In this document: piece by piece, positions 1 to 6,844 of the stretch
How positions within the stretch are numbered: position 1 is the first letter of the stretch
Layout: each line of letters opens with the position of its first letter
Translations under genes and position numbers: made by a program
Notes under the pieces: model-generated
Told to the model about the DNA's origin: nothing
The model's input: the letters and a program-made list of their open reading frames with translations, nothing else
Databases searched by the model: none
NCBI GenBank assembly: GCA_947165555.1
Contig: CAMVAR010000018.1
Span: 1 to 8,956, forward strand
Direction of reading: 5' to 3'
DNA from: an uncultured Pseudomonadota bacterium
GTDB lineage: Bacteria; Pseudomonadota; Alphaproteobacteria; Rs-D84
Length of the DNA stretch: 8,956 bases

Positions 1-1286
1 TCCTTGGCATATTTGCTAACATCGCGCAACGTATCGGTTTCTTTGACAAATTCGGCGACGTTTTTATCGCTTTTTGCCAAATCATCCATTAATTTTTTTG
101 CCTCATCTATTTCTTTGTTATTTAGTTTTTTAAAATCATCCAGTTTTCCCAAGTCTTCGACCTTGGTAATATTTTTTGCCGAATCCCCAAGGTGTTTTGC
201 ATTTGTTGCGTGTGTTTTGCGTGCGACGTCCAATTGTTTTTCAATATTCTTATATTTTTTCGAACCACGTGTTGCTTTGGCCAATTTTTCTTCTAATCGG
301 GTAACGTCCCGTAACGAAGATGCAAATTTATCGGCATATTCAACATTACGTGTGGCGCGATGAAAACGACTGGAATGTTTTACATAATCTTTGACCGAAT
401 CGATTTTGTTCAAACGTCTTATGTTTTTTGCCAATTTGCCCATGATTTTTGTCGCGCGCGCACCCTTGATTGCGCCGGTGGCAAGCGCACTGGCCCCGAA
501 TGTGGCGACGGTCATTGCAACGTCCAGACCAATTTCCGCCCACGATATCCAGCGTAAATCACGGTCGCCGGCAATATAGTAATTATTTTTATCGCCGTCA
601 TGTTTTGCGGTGCGGTCGCGAATTACATGGTGGACCATGCTGTTGTGTAACTTGCCACCGATGCCGGTTTTTGTGGAACATGTGCCGTTGATATCGGTTG
701 GGTATAATTTATCAATGTTGTCATATACATATTGCATGGATAGTGTGTTGTTACGTCCCGGCCCCACAAATTCGTCCAATGCGCCGGCCTGGGTTACCAT
801 AATTGCATACCATGCCGGGTCTGTATTAACCCATGTTGCGTGCGGGTCGGTCGGCGACAGTTCCGGATTTACGTCATCGGTTGGTAATTCGGTCTTGTTG
901 GCCAATAAAAAGCGTTGGTTTAAAACATTGGGTGTTGTTTTGTAATCGATAACAATTTGTCGTCCGCCCGGGAAAGTATATTGAATTGGAATGAAATTAA
1001 TTGGGGTGTCGGGGTCGGCATCTTCGATTTCAGGGCATGATAAAACAGCACTTAATGTATCAGATGCGGCGAATATATCATATACCCATTGTTGAACATC
1101 GTATTCCGAATCGTCTTCATTCACCATATCGGCATTTGCGGCCAACGCATCGGCAAATGCCCGTGTGGCGCATTCAGTATCGGTTGGCATTTGCGCATTT
1201 AAAATTTCCGCCGTTGTGCGAAAATCCCCCGCCGCAAACGCAGTCAGGGGGAAAAGGAATAATAAGATAGAGAATTTTTTTTTCAT
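1..1286 (-). CDS. Exported protein with central membrane segment and long charged helical region (3' end beyond window)
   Basis: The frame is open from the ATG at 1286 to the left edge, giving 428 visible residues and no stop, so the C-terminus is missing. Residues 1-18 form a signal peptide (KKK, hydrophobic core, cleavage likely after AFA). Residues 19-250 are a soluble, mostly polar region with Cys39, Cys84 and Cys203. Residues about 252-275 are Gly/Ala-rich and hydrophobic and could be a membrane helix. From about 280 onward the chain is Lys/Glu/Asp/Ala-rich with heptad-like spacing and is probably a long coiled coil. I recognise no family. The start is fixed by an ATGA overlap with the stop of the upstream gene and by the signal peptide. 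There is no Shine-Dalgarno sequence, so translation probably depends on coupling to the upstream gene. Codons 2-4 form a run of nine A. It is the visible end of the operon starting at 3855. A structural envelope role is only a guess. Confidence 0.8.
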   Translation of the reverse strand, partial: MKKKFSILLFLFPLTAFAAGDFRTTAEILNAQMPTDTECATRAFADALAANADMVNEDDSEYDVQQWVYDIFAASDTLSAVLSCPEIEDADPDTPINFIPIQYTFPGGRQIVIDYKTTPNVLNQRFLLANKTELPTDDVNPELSPTDPHATWVNTDPAWYAIMVTQAGALDEFVGPGRNNTLSMQYVYDNIDKLYPTDINGTCSTKTGIGGKLHNSMVHHVIRDRTAKHDGDKNNYYIAGDRDLRWISWAEIGLDVAMTVATFGASALATGAIKGARATKIMGKLAKNIRRLNKIDSVKDYVKHSSRFHRATRNVEYADKFASSLRDVTRLEEKLAKATRGSKKYKNIEKQLDVARKTHATNAKHLGDSAKNITKVEDLGKLDDFKKLNNKEIDEAKKLMDDLAKSDKNVAEFVKETDTLRDVSKYAK

Positions 1287-2170
1287 TTAATTATATATGG
1301 GCCGTCAACGACGCTAACCTCTGTTATGTCACCTAAGTCTTTGGGAAATAATATACAAAAATTGCAATACAACAAATTTGTCCAACTACGCCCTGGTTTT
1401 CTGCTTACAGATATAGGTAATTTTACAATGTATGCGGCTAATCCATCCGCGGAACAAGAAGAATTTTGCAGTTTTTCTGCAAATTGTTTGATGCGGTTCC
1501 TGGCATCTAAATAGTTCGGAACCATAGTAATATTCTCTGCCCCCCCCCATCCCCATGCGTTTATTAATAACAATCCTGGAAAAATTCTGTGACCGTGTCC
1601 TACTGGATAATCTAAAAAAAACTCACCCTTGTTCTCGGTTATAGGATATGAACTTTGGCCAGCTGTATTTATGGCTGTATCAGCGTCACTACCAAATCTT
1701 ACACTATGGTCTGAACATTTATCGTTGAAAAAATAAGATGTATTAATAGAGCTTTTAGTTAATGTTCTACCTGGGGTTAGATTACGAATGTTTACCACAA
1801 GAACAGCGGTAGGAAAATCAATATAATCGAACACAGCGTCTCTTGTTATATTAAAGTCATAGTATTGGTTGTTGATTTGAACCTTAACCGGCAAAGTTGG
1901 GCTTTCCAAAAAAACATTAAACTCGGCTATGTTATCAGATGAGTTTAAACAATGTTGTGTTATAGCTTCTCCAACAAGTGTGTAAAAATCTGATTTGTGA
2001 TTTGTTATCCAATGTCGCACATCTTGTGTTCCAATTTTATTAGCAAGTGTTGTTTGAAAATTGCTATCATTTCCCAACTCTGTTAAACACGTGGGGCGTG
2101 GCGGTGTTGTGCCCGCGTGGCAAATAATTGTATTCATTAAAATGATAGAAAAAATCACAAATTTGGCCAT
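1283..2170 (-). CDS. Exported protein of unknown family with a G9 tract
   Basis: This gene encodes a 295-residue protein. Residues 1-18 form a signal peptide (MAKFV..., hydrophobic core, cleavage likely after CHA). The mature part is polar, with several cysteines including a CxxC near the C-terminus (YCNFC), and a Gly/Trp-rich patch WGWGGA. No known domain is recognised. I chose the ATG at 2170 because an AGGGGG Shine-Dalgarno lies 7 nt upstream; the ATG at 2176 would leave only 1 nt of spacing. It lies 15 nt after the upstream gene and overlaps the downstream start by ATGA, so it is in the same operon. Its base and codon use (more ATA, TTA, AGA; less GCC/GGC) looks lower in GC than its neighbours, suggesting rapid divergence or acquisition. 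The WGWGGA codons contain nine consecutive G, a slippage-prone tract. Function is unknown. Confidence 0.85.
   Translation of the reverse strand: MAKFVIFSIILMNTIICHAGTTPPRPTCLTELGNDSNFQTTLANKIGTQDVRHWITNHKSDFYTLVGEAITQHCLNSSDNIAEFNVFLESPTLPVKVQINNQYYDFNITRDAVFDYIDFPTAVLVVNIRNLTPGRTLTKSSINTSYFFNDKCSDHSVRFGSDADTAINTAGQSSYPITENKGEFFLDYPVGHGHRIFPGLLLINAWGWGGAENITMVPNYLDARNRIKQFAEKLQNSSCSADGLAAYIVKLPISVSRKPGRSWTNLLYCNFCILFPKDLGDITEVSVVDGPYIIK
1540..1548 (-). repeat. Homopolymeric G9 tract inside a coding region
   Basis: Nine consecutive C on the plus strand read as G9 in the coding direction, spanning the codons for Trp-Gly-Gly-Ala. In the given sequence the frame is intact. Tracts of this length are classic sites of slipped-strand mispairing in phase-variable surface genes of other bacteria; whether this one varies is inference. 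Confidence 0.9.
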
Positions 2171-2177
2171 GTTCATG

Positions 2178-2183
2178 CCCCCT
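2178..2183 (-). promoter_or_regulatory. Ribosome binding site deciding the 2170 start
   Basis: AGGGGG on the minus strand lies immediately after the upstream gene's stop (2186-2188). It is 1 nt from the ATG at 2176 but 7 nt from the in-frame ATG at 2170, which favours the second ATG. Confidence 0.6.
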
Positions 2184-2185
2184 GC

Positions 2186-3349
2186 TTAAATGTTTATTAC
2201 TATGACTGTGTTACCATTTTCATCTACATATGTATTGTCATTTGGGTCTGGGTTAACCGGTGGATTTGGGTTAACCGGTGGATTTGGTTGATTTGGGTCG
2301 CGGCATGCGTTCTGTTCCAGAATGTATGACGAATCGTTACATTGCCATTTTGCATAAAATGTTAAATCGGCGGTTTCGGTGGGGGCAATCGTTTGGGTAA
2401 ACCCACAATTCGTTAATGCAATATCGGTACACCAACCAACAAAAGTACTGTTGTCGCGGGTGGGTTGCCATGTTATTGTTGCGCCCGTTCCGGTCGCGTA
2501 CGTTGTGGGGGCACCGGTGGTTGGGGAACCACCGTATGTAACATAGGTGATTTTATGGGTGTTTTTGGCAACGCATTCGGGGTCGTTTGGAACACGTTCG
2601 CAATATTTGTCGCGATTTAATTGCTTTAACCGGTCAAGGTAGGCCTGGCTTGATTCTTCTTCGAAATTTGGTACACGATACGACGGCAGGTCTTTATATG
2701 GCAAATACCCGGCCGCGGTATTGGCCATGCGGTCCGTAAATGATATGTCCGCCGTGGTTTTGGGAAATGCCGTTGGGGTAATTGTTGCGGGTGTGCCGGT
2801 CATTTTTTGCAGTCGGTTTAATTCGGCCGTACGGTCGGCGACCGCCTGTTGATATTCGGATTTGGTTTGTTTAAATGGATTTTGTATTGTTACAGATGTG
2901 GTCGGTTGCGTGGTCGGCATTGGGGGAATAACCGCGGACGTATTGCCGCGATTATTCATATATTTGTCAAAGGTTGAATCAATATATCCGCCACATGATG
3001 TGGCAAAATTATGCCCCGGCAATTGAGATAACTGGACCATGATGTGTGGACGAATATCGCCAATGCGCATACCGGCGCAATAATTTTTCGATGCGCAATA
3101 TGTTGAAATCAATGTTTCAACCGTGCGATTACAATCGCCGGTATTTAAATCGGGACCGGTTGCATATATTGGACGTGGAAAGTTTTGGTTGTATGGGCTG
3201 TCCTTGTTCCAAAATGGATTTGATGAATAGTTTTGCACATTTTGAATTTGGCCGTATTTGGAAAATGGCGTCGGCGCAACCGATGCGGCATGTGCCGCGC
3301 CGCTTGAAAAAACAACGATTGTGGCCAAATAACCCGTTAAATATTTCAT
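2186..3349 (-). CDS. Exported Cys-rich protein with InlB B-repeat-like domain
   Basis: This gene encodes a 387-residue protein. Residues 1-21 are a signal peptide (cleavage after AHA). Residues 22-160 are Asn/Pro/Thr-rich with C73, C85, C91 and C119. Residues 160-260 are more charged and probably partly helical. Residues about 266-336 resemble an InlB B-repeat (Listeria-Bacteroides repeat), with the YVTYGG start, PTR turn, FVGWC core and closing FYAKW; C307 and C315 sit in an insertion within it. A proline-rich linker with a tandem NPPVNP repeat (357-367) leads to a short acidic/hydrophobic tail. The ten cysteines (an even number) fit oxidation outside the cytoplasm. The start at 3349 has AGGG 7 nt upstream and lies 26 nt after the prepilin peptidase stop, so they are probably cotranscribed. 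The domain is known mainly from surface adhesins, so a surface binding role is plausible but inferred. No sorting motif or prepilin leader is visible. Confidence 0.88.
   Translation of the reverse strand: MKYLTGYLATIVVFSSGAAHAASVAPTPFSKYGQIQNVQNYSSNPFWNKDSPYNQNFPRPIYATGPDLNTGDCNRTVETLISTYCASKNYCAGMRIGDIRPHIMVQLSQLPGHNFATSCGGYIDSTFDKYMNNRGNTSAVIPPMPTTQPTTSVTIQNPFKQTKSEYQQAVADRTAELNRLQKMTGTPATITPTAFPKTTADISFTDRMANTAAGYLPYKDLPSYRVPNFEEESSQAYLDRLKQLNRDKYCERVPNDPECVAKNTHKITYVTYGGSPTTGAPTTYATGTGATITWQPTRDNSTFVGWCTDIALTNCGFTQTIAPTETADLTFYAKWQCNDSSYILEQNACRDPNQPNPPVNPNPPVNPDPNDNTYVDENGNTVIVINI
2250..2285 (-). repeat. Two exact 18-bp tandem repeats encoding a proline-rich linker
   Basis: The 18-bp unit beginning GGGTTAACCGG occurs twice in succession without a mismatch, and a partial third follows. 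It encodes the NPPVNP repeat near the C-terminus of the exported protein. Each unit contains the 8-bp palindrome GGTTAACC. In-frame expansion or contraction would change linker length only. Confidence 0.9.
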
Positions 3350-3375
3350 TCCTACACCCTGAACTGGTTATCCCA

Positions 3376-3855
3376 TTATAACAAAAATGTGGTCGCAATC
3401 AAAGATAAAATTCCACCAACAATAAAAAATGGTGCAAATGGGATAAAGCGCGTATGTTTGGCCCATGCCCAAATTGCCCCGGTTATACATGCAACAATCA
3501 ACGCAATGGCCAATCCAAACACGCCGCACCACATGCCCCCCGTGGCAATTAACTTAATATCCCCCATGCCAATTGGCGGGGTCTGGTTTGGGGATTTGCG
3601 CGACAATATTTTATCAAACACCGTACCAACAATGGCGGCCATTATATAGCCAAATGCCATACCGATGACGCCGTTTTCAATTGGGTGTGGCCATGGGAAA
3701 AATGTTACGATAATTGTTCCGATAATCAGTAATGGAAACAGGTATCCGTCCGGAATAATGCGTCGCCGCATGTCGGTTTGTGCAATTTTAAACGACAAAA
3801 ACAATCCGCCAATAATTAATAATGAAAAAAAAGCCCAAAATATATATAAAAACAT
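3376..3855 (-). CDS. Prepilin peptidase (A24 family, short CpaA-like form)
   Basis: This is a 159-residue polytopic membrane protein with about five to six hydrophobic segments. The two family aspartates are visible: D28 in AQTDMRRRIIPD at the end of the first helix, and D99 in the GMGD motif (96-99, family GxGD) followed by IKL. These proteins are inner-membrane aspartyl proteases that cut the leader of type IV pilins and pseudopilins on the cytoplasmic face. The N-terminal methyltransferase domain of PilD/GspO is absent and the length matches CpaA/TadV-like forms, which often serve Flp/Tad pili. The start at 3855 has AAGGGGG about 5 nt upstream. It is the first gene of the leftward operon, divergent from the gcrA-like gene. 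No pilin, ATPase or secretin gene lies in the window, so its substrate is unknown. The domain call is firm, the CpaA sub-type less so. Confidence 0.9.
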   Translation of the reverse strand: MFLYIFWAFFSLLIIGGLFLSFKIAQTDMRRRIIPDGYLFPLLIIGTIIVTFFPWPHPIENGVIGMAFGYIMAAIVGTVFDKILSRKSPNQTPPIGMGDIKLIATGGMWCGVFGLAIALIVACITGAIWAWAKHTRFIPFAPFFIVGGILSLIATTFLL

Positions 3856-3865
3856 ATTTGCCCCC

Positions 3866-3895
3866 TTGCCTTTCGATTCGGTTTTGTGATATGAT
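3866..3895 (+). promoter_or_regulatory. Predicted sigma70-type promoter of the gcrA-like gene with GANTC in the spacer
   Basis: TTGCCT (3866-3871) and TATGAT (3890-3895) are separated by 18 nt. The predicted transcription start near 3902 leaves about 31 nt before the ATG at 3933. The spacer holds GATTC (3875-3879), a GANTC site of the kind methylated by CcrM and read by GcrA in Caulobacter. Prediction from sequence only. Confidence 0.55.
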
Positions 3896-3909
3896 ACAGT
3901 ATATCATAT
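3889..3909. promoter_or_regulatory. 21-bp dyad over divergent -10 elements (candidate operator)
   Basis: ATATGATA (3889-3896) and TATCATAT (3902-3909) form a perfect 8-bp inverted repeat around CAGTA. Because of the symmetry, TATGAT occurs on both strands: 3890-3895 for the gcrA-like gene, and 3903-3908 for the leftward operon, whose -35 is weak. A protein bound here would cover both promoters. A repressor or autoregulatory site is inference; AT-rich symmetry could also simply reflect back-to-back -10 boxes. Confidence 0.5.
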
Positions 3910-3932
3910 AAATGTATCAAGGTTTAGATGAA

Positions 3933-4580
3933 ATGAGCAAGTCTTGGGATAGCACAATTTTAAAGAAATTAAAGGCACTTGTGGGCAAGGGTTTGTCAAC
4001 CGCCGAAATAGGCAAGCGTTTGGGTATGTCGAAAAACGCAATTGTTGGAAAGTTACACCGACTGGGCTGGAATTCCAAGGCGCCAGAGGTTAAATCTGAA
4101 CCGGTGCAAAAAAAAGCAACGGCGGGTAAAAAAATGCCGCTTGCCAAAAAAACACCGATAAAGCCCCAGACAAAAAAGAATGCCGGGGCGCAAAAGACTG
4201 TGCGTGGTACGTCGTCACGGGAATCAAAATCAAAAACAGTGGCACCGGCCCGTGTTGTCAAAAATGTCCCGCCGGCCAAGAATGTTAAGCCTGCCAAGAC
4301 GGCATCAAAAAAGGATGCCAAGACGGATATCGTTGCGACAACGCGGGCGAAAACAAATGGCGGTCATGCGATTGCCGGGAAAAATGTGGCCGTACATCAA
4401 CGTATTGTTCAGCATGCGTTGGAAATGGCGAATCTGAAACCGAATCAATGCCGGTGGCCAGTTGGCGACCCCGATTCGGGAAACTTTCATTTCTGTGGAC
4501 AACAGGTGTTTGTTGGCAAACCATATTGCTATGAACACTGTCGCCAGGCGTACCAATTTACCACACCCAAGAAAAAATAG
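3933..4580 (+). CDS. gcrA: GcrA-family cell-cycle transcriptional regulator
   Basis: This gene encodes a 215-residue protein. The N-terminal 45 residues form the GcrA helix-turn-helix, with LSTAEIGKRLG followed by NAIVGKLHRLG, the family signature. Residues about 170-208 are the conserved C-terminal domain: NQCRWPVGDP, FHFCG and KPYCYEHCRQAY (C173, C188, C199, C203, H186, H202), which in Caulobacter GcrA contacts sigma70 domain 2. Between them lies a basic Lys/Ala/Pro/Thr-rich linker of about 120 residues, longer and more repetitive than I expect for the family and resembling histone H1-like tails. I preferred the ATG at 3933 to the in-frame ATG at 3912: family members begin MSW-like, AAGG lies 10 nt upstream, and the predicted transcript would start only about 10 nt before 3912. 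GcrA activates genes from promoters with methylated GANTC. Its own predicted promoter has such a site. The next gene starts 23 nt downstream, so they are probably cotranscribed. Confidence 0.9.
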   Translation: MSKSWDSTILKKLKALVGKGLSTAEIGKRLGMSKNAIVGKLHRLGWNSKAPEVKSEPVQKKATAGKKMPLAKKTPIKPQTKKNAGAQKTVRGTSSRESKSKTVAPARVVKNVPPAKNVKPAKTASKKDAKTDIVATTRAKTNGGHAIAGKNVAVHQRIVQHALEMANLKPNQCRWPVGDPDSGNFHFCGQQVFVGKPYCYEHCRQAYQFTTPKKK

Positions 4581-4603
4581 CCAACTGTGGGGGATGTATC
4601 AAA

Positions 4604-6796
4604 ATGCCGGGAGAGAAAGATTTTTTTGAAGAATTACATTTCATGGATTATGAAATCGCCGGGAACAAATTTCGTGCCTGGTTCGCGCCCGACGATAAAT
4701 TGATTTTTGTGTTGGATGTGTCGGATGATGTATATAAACCAAATGCGTTATTGGTAATTGACAGACACGACGATAGAAAATGGGACGATGTGTTGGCCAA
4801 TGATTACGGTGTCGATTTGGAAGAGGTGCGCCCCAAAAAAGATAATAAATATCAAAAGCTGGATGTTGAATATTCGGGACTGGATGTATATGAAAAATTA
4901 ATAGATGCGTATGAAAATACTGATGCGGTTGATAATGCAATTGCGGAATTAATTGATTTTCGTGATGCGGCCGTGCGGCGTTCGGCGATGGCGCGATTGA
5001 ACGTTGCAAATGATGCAATTGATGTTGCACGTGATACAATTTTGCGTACACAAAATTCTGTTCATGGATTGACAGAACGTCGTCGCAGGTTGCGTGTAAA
5101 ATTGTCCAAGTGTCAGGAATCTGGGGCTGGGGAGACGACGAAGCAATCGGCCGCCAAGATATTAAAGGTCGAAGCGCAACTGGAAAGCGTTGCCGAAAAA
5201 TTGGAACGGGCCGAACGGCGTATGGAAAATGCACAACGCAGAATGGATATTGCGGTGGCAGATGCCGAATCTGCACGTGAATTATTGGCGTTGCCGCGTC
5301 GTACACCGGCGGTGGATTATTCGGATATAGCCCATGATACAAATGATGTTGATGTGTCATCGCCGATGCCGCAATATCGTACGGGGCGCATTTCGGTGGC
5401 ACGGCATACCGGAAATTCGCATGTCGCACGGCGTAATGTTGATAATGTGGATGATGACAACATGGATTCTGCGGATGTGGCGACAATGCACGAAGGTATG
5501 GAAAAAATTTCCGATGACGATGGGGACAACGCTGTTTTGCCTGTGCCAGAATATGATTTTAAACTACAACAAGAGGACGAAGAAATGTCTGATTCAGAAG
5601 AAGTAAAACCTTTATTTGACCAAGACCCGGAAATTTTGGATGAAGAAATCGCGTTTAAACCGGTTGAATTTGAGAATATTCGTCCGGCCGTTGATTCCAG
5701 TATGCGTCCGATGTCGCCAATTGAAACGGAAAATGTATCTACTCAAAATGATTCAGGCTATGATACCAATCCGTTAAATGGCGCAAACGATACGTCGGCG
5801 GGTCAGAATATTGAAACGGCACCAGAATTATATGACAATTCATCAAATGTGGCGAAACCGGAATATACACCCGAACACCCAATGGGGCCGCGGTCGGATG
5901 TTCCACCGGTTGTCGCGCCCGCCCCACAGCCAACGGTAAATACGGCAACGCGGCCGATGTCACCGATTACCGGTGGCGATGTGCGTCCTGTGGGACAAAA
6001 AAGTGGTCGGCCAACACTGATTTATTATGTATTGTTGATAATTTTAATTGTTCTGTCGGTATTCACACTGTGGTTATATCAGCAAAAGAATGGTGGCACG
6101 GTTCCGTTTCCGGATGTGGGTGCAAAAACGGTCGTTGCGCCGGATATTATTGATACAGTGAATACACCAGACACGATTTCCGAACCAATTGTTGAACCAG
6201 AGCCAGAACCCGTCCCATCCCCGATTGCAGAAGATGTTACGGTTGCGGATATTAACATTGAATACCCATCGCGTGATGTTTTGATGGCGGCCGAACCGGC
6301 CCCGGTTGTTGTGGAATCCGAACAAGATGTTTTAATGCGCAAGGATGCCTATAATGTTGCAACCGATGATAAGGTGTTTCTTGTGCCTGAAACGCACGAT
6401 GCGGTATCGCCGGTGCCAGAGCCGGTTGTGACGACCGTTGTGGCACCTGATGTGATTATTGATGATGATATTGTATCGGTGCCGACGCCGGTTGTGAATA
6501 CTTATGTCAATGATACATATGATGCAAATAATTATATCGAAGATACGACCGTGGTGGATACCCGTATTATGAATGATTACGATACGACAAATGATGTTGT
6601 TATGGATGTGTCAAATGATGTATATTATCAAAACGGTACGATGCCACAATATGATGACTATGTTGAAGATGTGGATGCGGGGTATTATGATGCACATGGC
6701 GCCGTATATCAGGAATCAAATCCCGAACGGACGAAACATTTAACGGTGCATGATGGCGGACAATACAGCGTTATATATGAAGAAACCAAATATTAA
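4604..6796 (+). CDS. Single-span membrane protein with coiled coil and acidic Pro-rich arms, unknown family
   Basis: This gene encodes a 730-residue protein with no family I recognise. Residues 1-105 form a compact-looking acidic domain (alternating beta and charged segments). Residues about 108-232 are strongly helical and Glu/Arg/Ala-rich, probably a coiled coil. Residues 235-467 are acidic, Pro/Asp/Asn-rich and probably disordered, with the motif RPMSPI occurring twice. KKSGRP precedes one hydrophobic segment (about 472-491); there is no signal peptide, so the N-terminal two thirds should be cytoplasmic and the C-terminal 240 residues periplasmic. The C-terminal arm has a TonB-like Glu-Pro stretch (EPEPEPVPSP), then a Val/Asp/Tyr/Asn-rich region, and ends with a more ordered-looking tail. 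The start has GGGGG 10 nt upstream; M14 is an alternative. It follows the gcrA-like gene by 23 nt and ends at a strong terminator. A cell-pole, division or envelope-spanning scaffold role is speculation. Confidence 0.88.
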   Translation: MPGEKDFFEELHFMDYEIAGNKFRAWFAPDDKLIFVLDVSDDVYKPNALLVIDRHDDRKWDDVLANDYGVDLEEVRPKKDNKYQKLDVEYSGLDVYEKLIDAYENTDAVDNAIAELIDFRDAAVRRSAMARLNVANDAIDVARDTILRTQNSVHGLTERRRRLRVKLSKCQESGAGETTKQSAAKILKVEAQLESVAEKLERAERRMENAQRRMDIAVADAESARELLALPRRTPAVDYSDIAHDTNDVDVSSPMPQYRTGRISVARHTGNSHVARRNVDNVDDDNMDSADVATMHEGMEKISDDDGDNAVLPVPEYDFKLQQEDEEMSDSEEVKPLFDQDPEILDEEIAFKPVEFENIRPAVDSSMRPMSPIETENVSTQNDSGYDTNPLNGANDTSAGQNIETAPELYDNSSNVAKPEYTPEHPMGPRSDVPPVVAPAPQPTVNTATRPMSPITGGDVRPVGQKSGRPTLIYYVLLIILIVLSVFTLWLYQQKNGGTVPFPDVGAKTVVAPDIIDTVNTPDTISEPIVEPEPEPVPSPIAEDVTVADINIEYPSRDVLMAAEPAPVVVESEQDVLMRKDAYNVATDDKVFLVPETHDAVSPVPEPVVTTVVAPDVIIDDDIVSVPTPVVNTYVNDTYDANNYIEDTTVVDTRIMNDYDTTNDVVMDVSNDVYYQNGTMPQYDDYVEDVDAGYYDAHGAVYQESNPERTKHLTVHDGGQYSVIYEETKY

Positions 6797-6830
6797 AAAA
6801 AATATCACACAAAATGTGTGATATTTTTTT
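6796..6830. terminator. Bidirectional intrinsic terminator
   Basis: AATATCACACA and TGTGTGATATT pair around a 3-nt AAA loop (6801-6825). The flanking A-run on the left and T-run on the right extend the stem and supply a U-tract on both strands. It sits between the convergent 730-residue gene and acpS and can serve both. Confidence 0.88.
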
Positions 6831-6844
6831 AATGAATTTAAAAT

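Noticed and set aside
4..363. 119-codon plus-strand frame at the left edge
   Set aside because: It lies opposite the exported protein gene, and its Ser/Phe-rich product is the antisense reading of the Lys/Glu-rich coiled coil.
4641..5486. 281-codon minus-strand frame inside the 730-residue gene
   Set aside because: The product is His/Pro/Gln-rich low complexity with no ribosome site. It is an antisense shadow of the codon pattern of the real gene.
4604..6796. Calling the 730-residue protein TonB
   Set aside because: The Glu-Pro stretch is TonB-like, but the membrane segment is central rather than N-terminal, and the C-terminal TonB domain motif is not visible.
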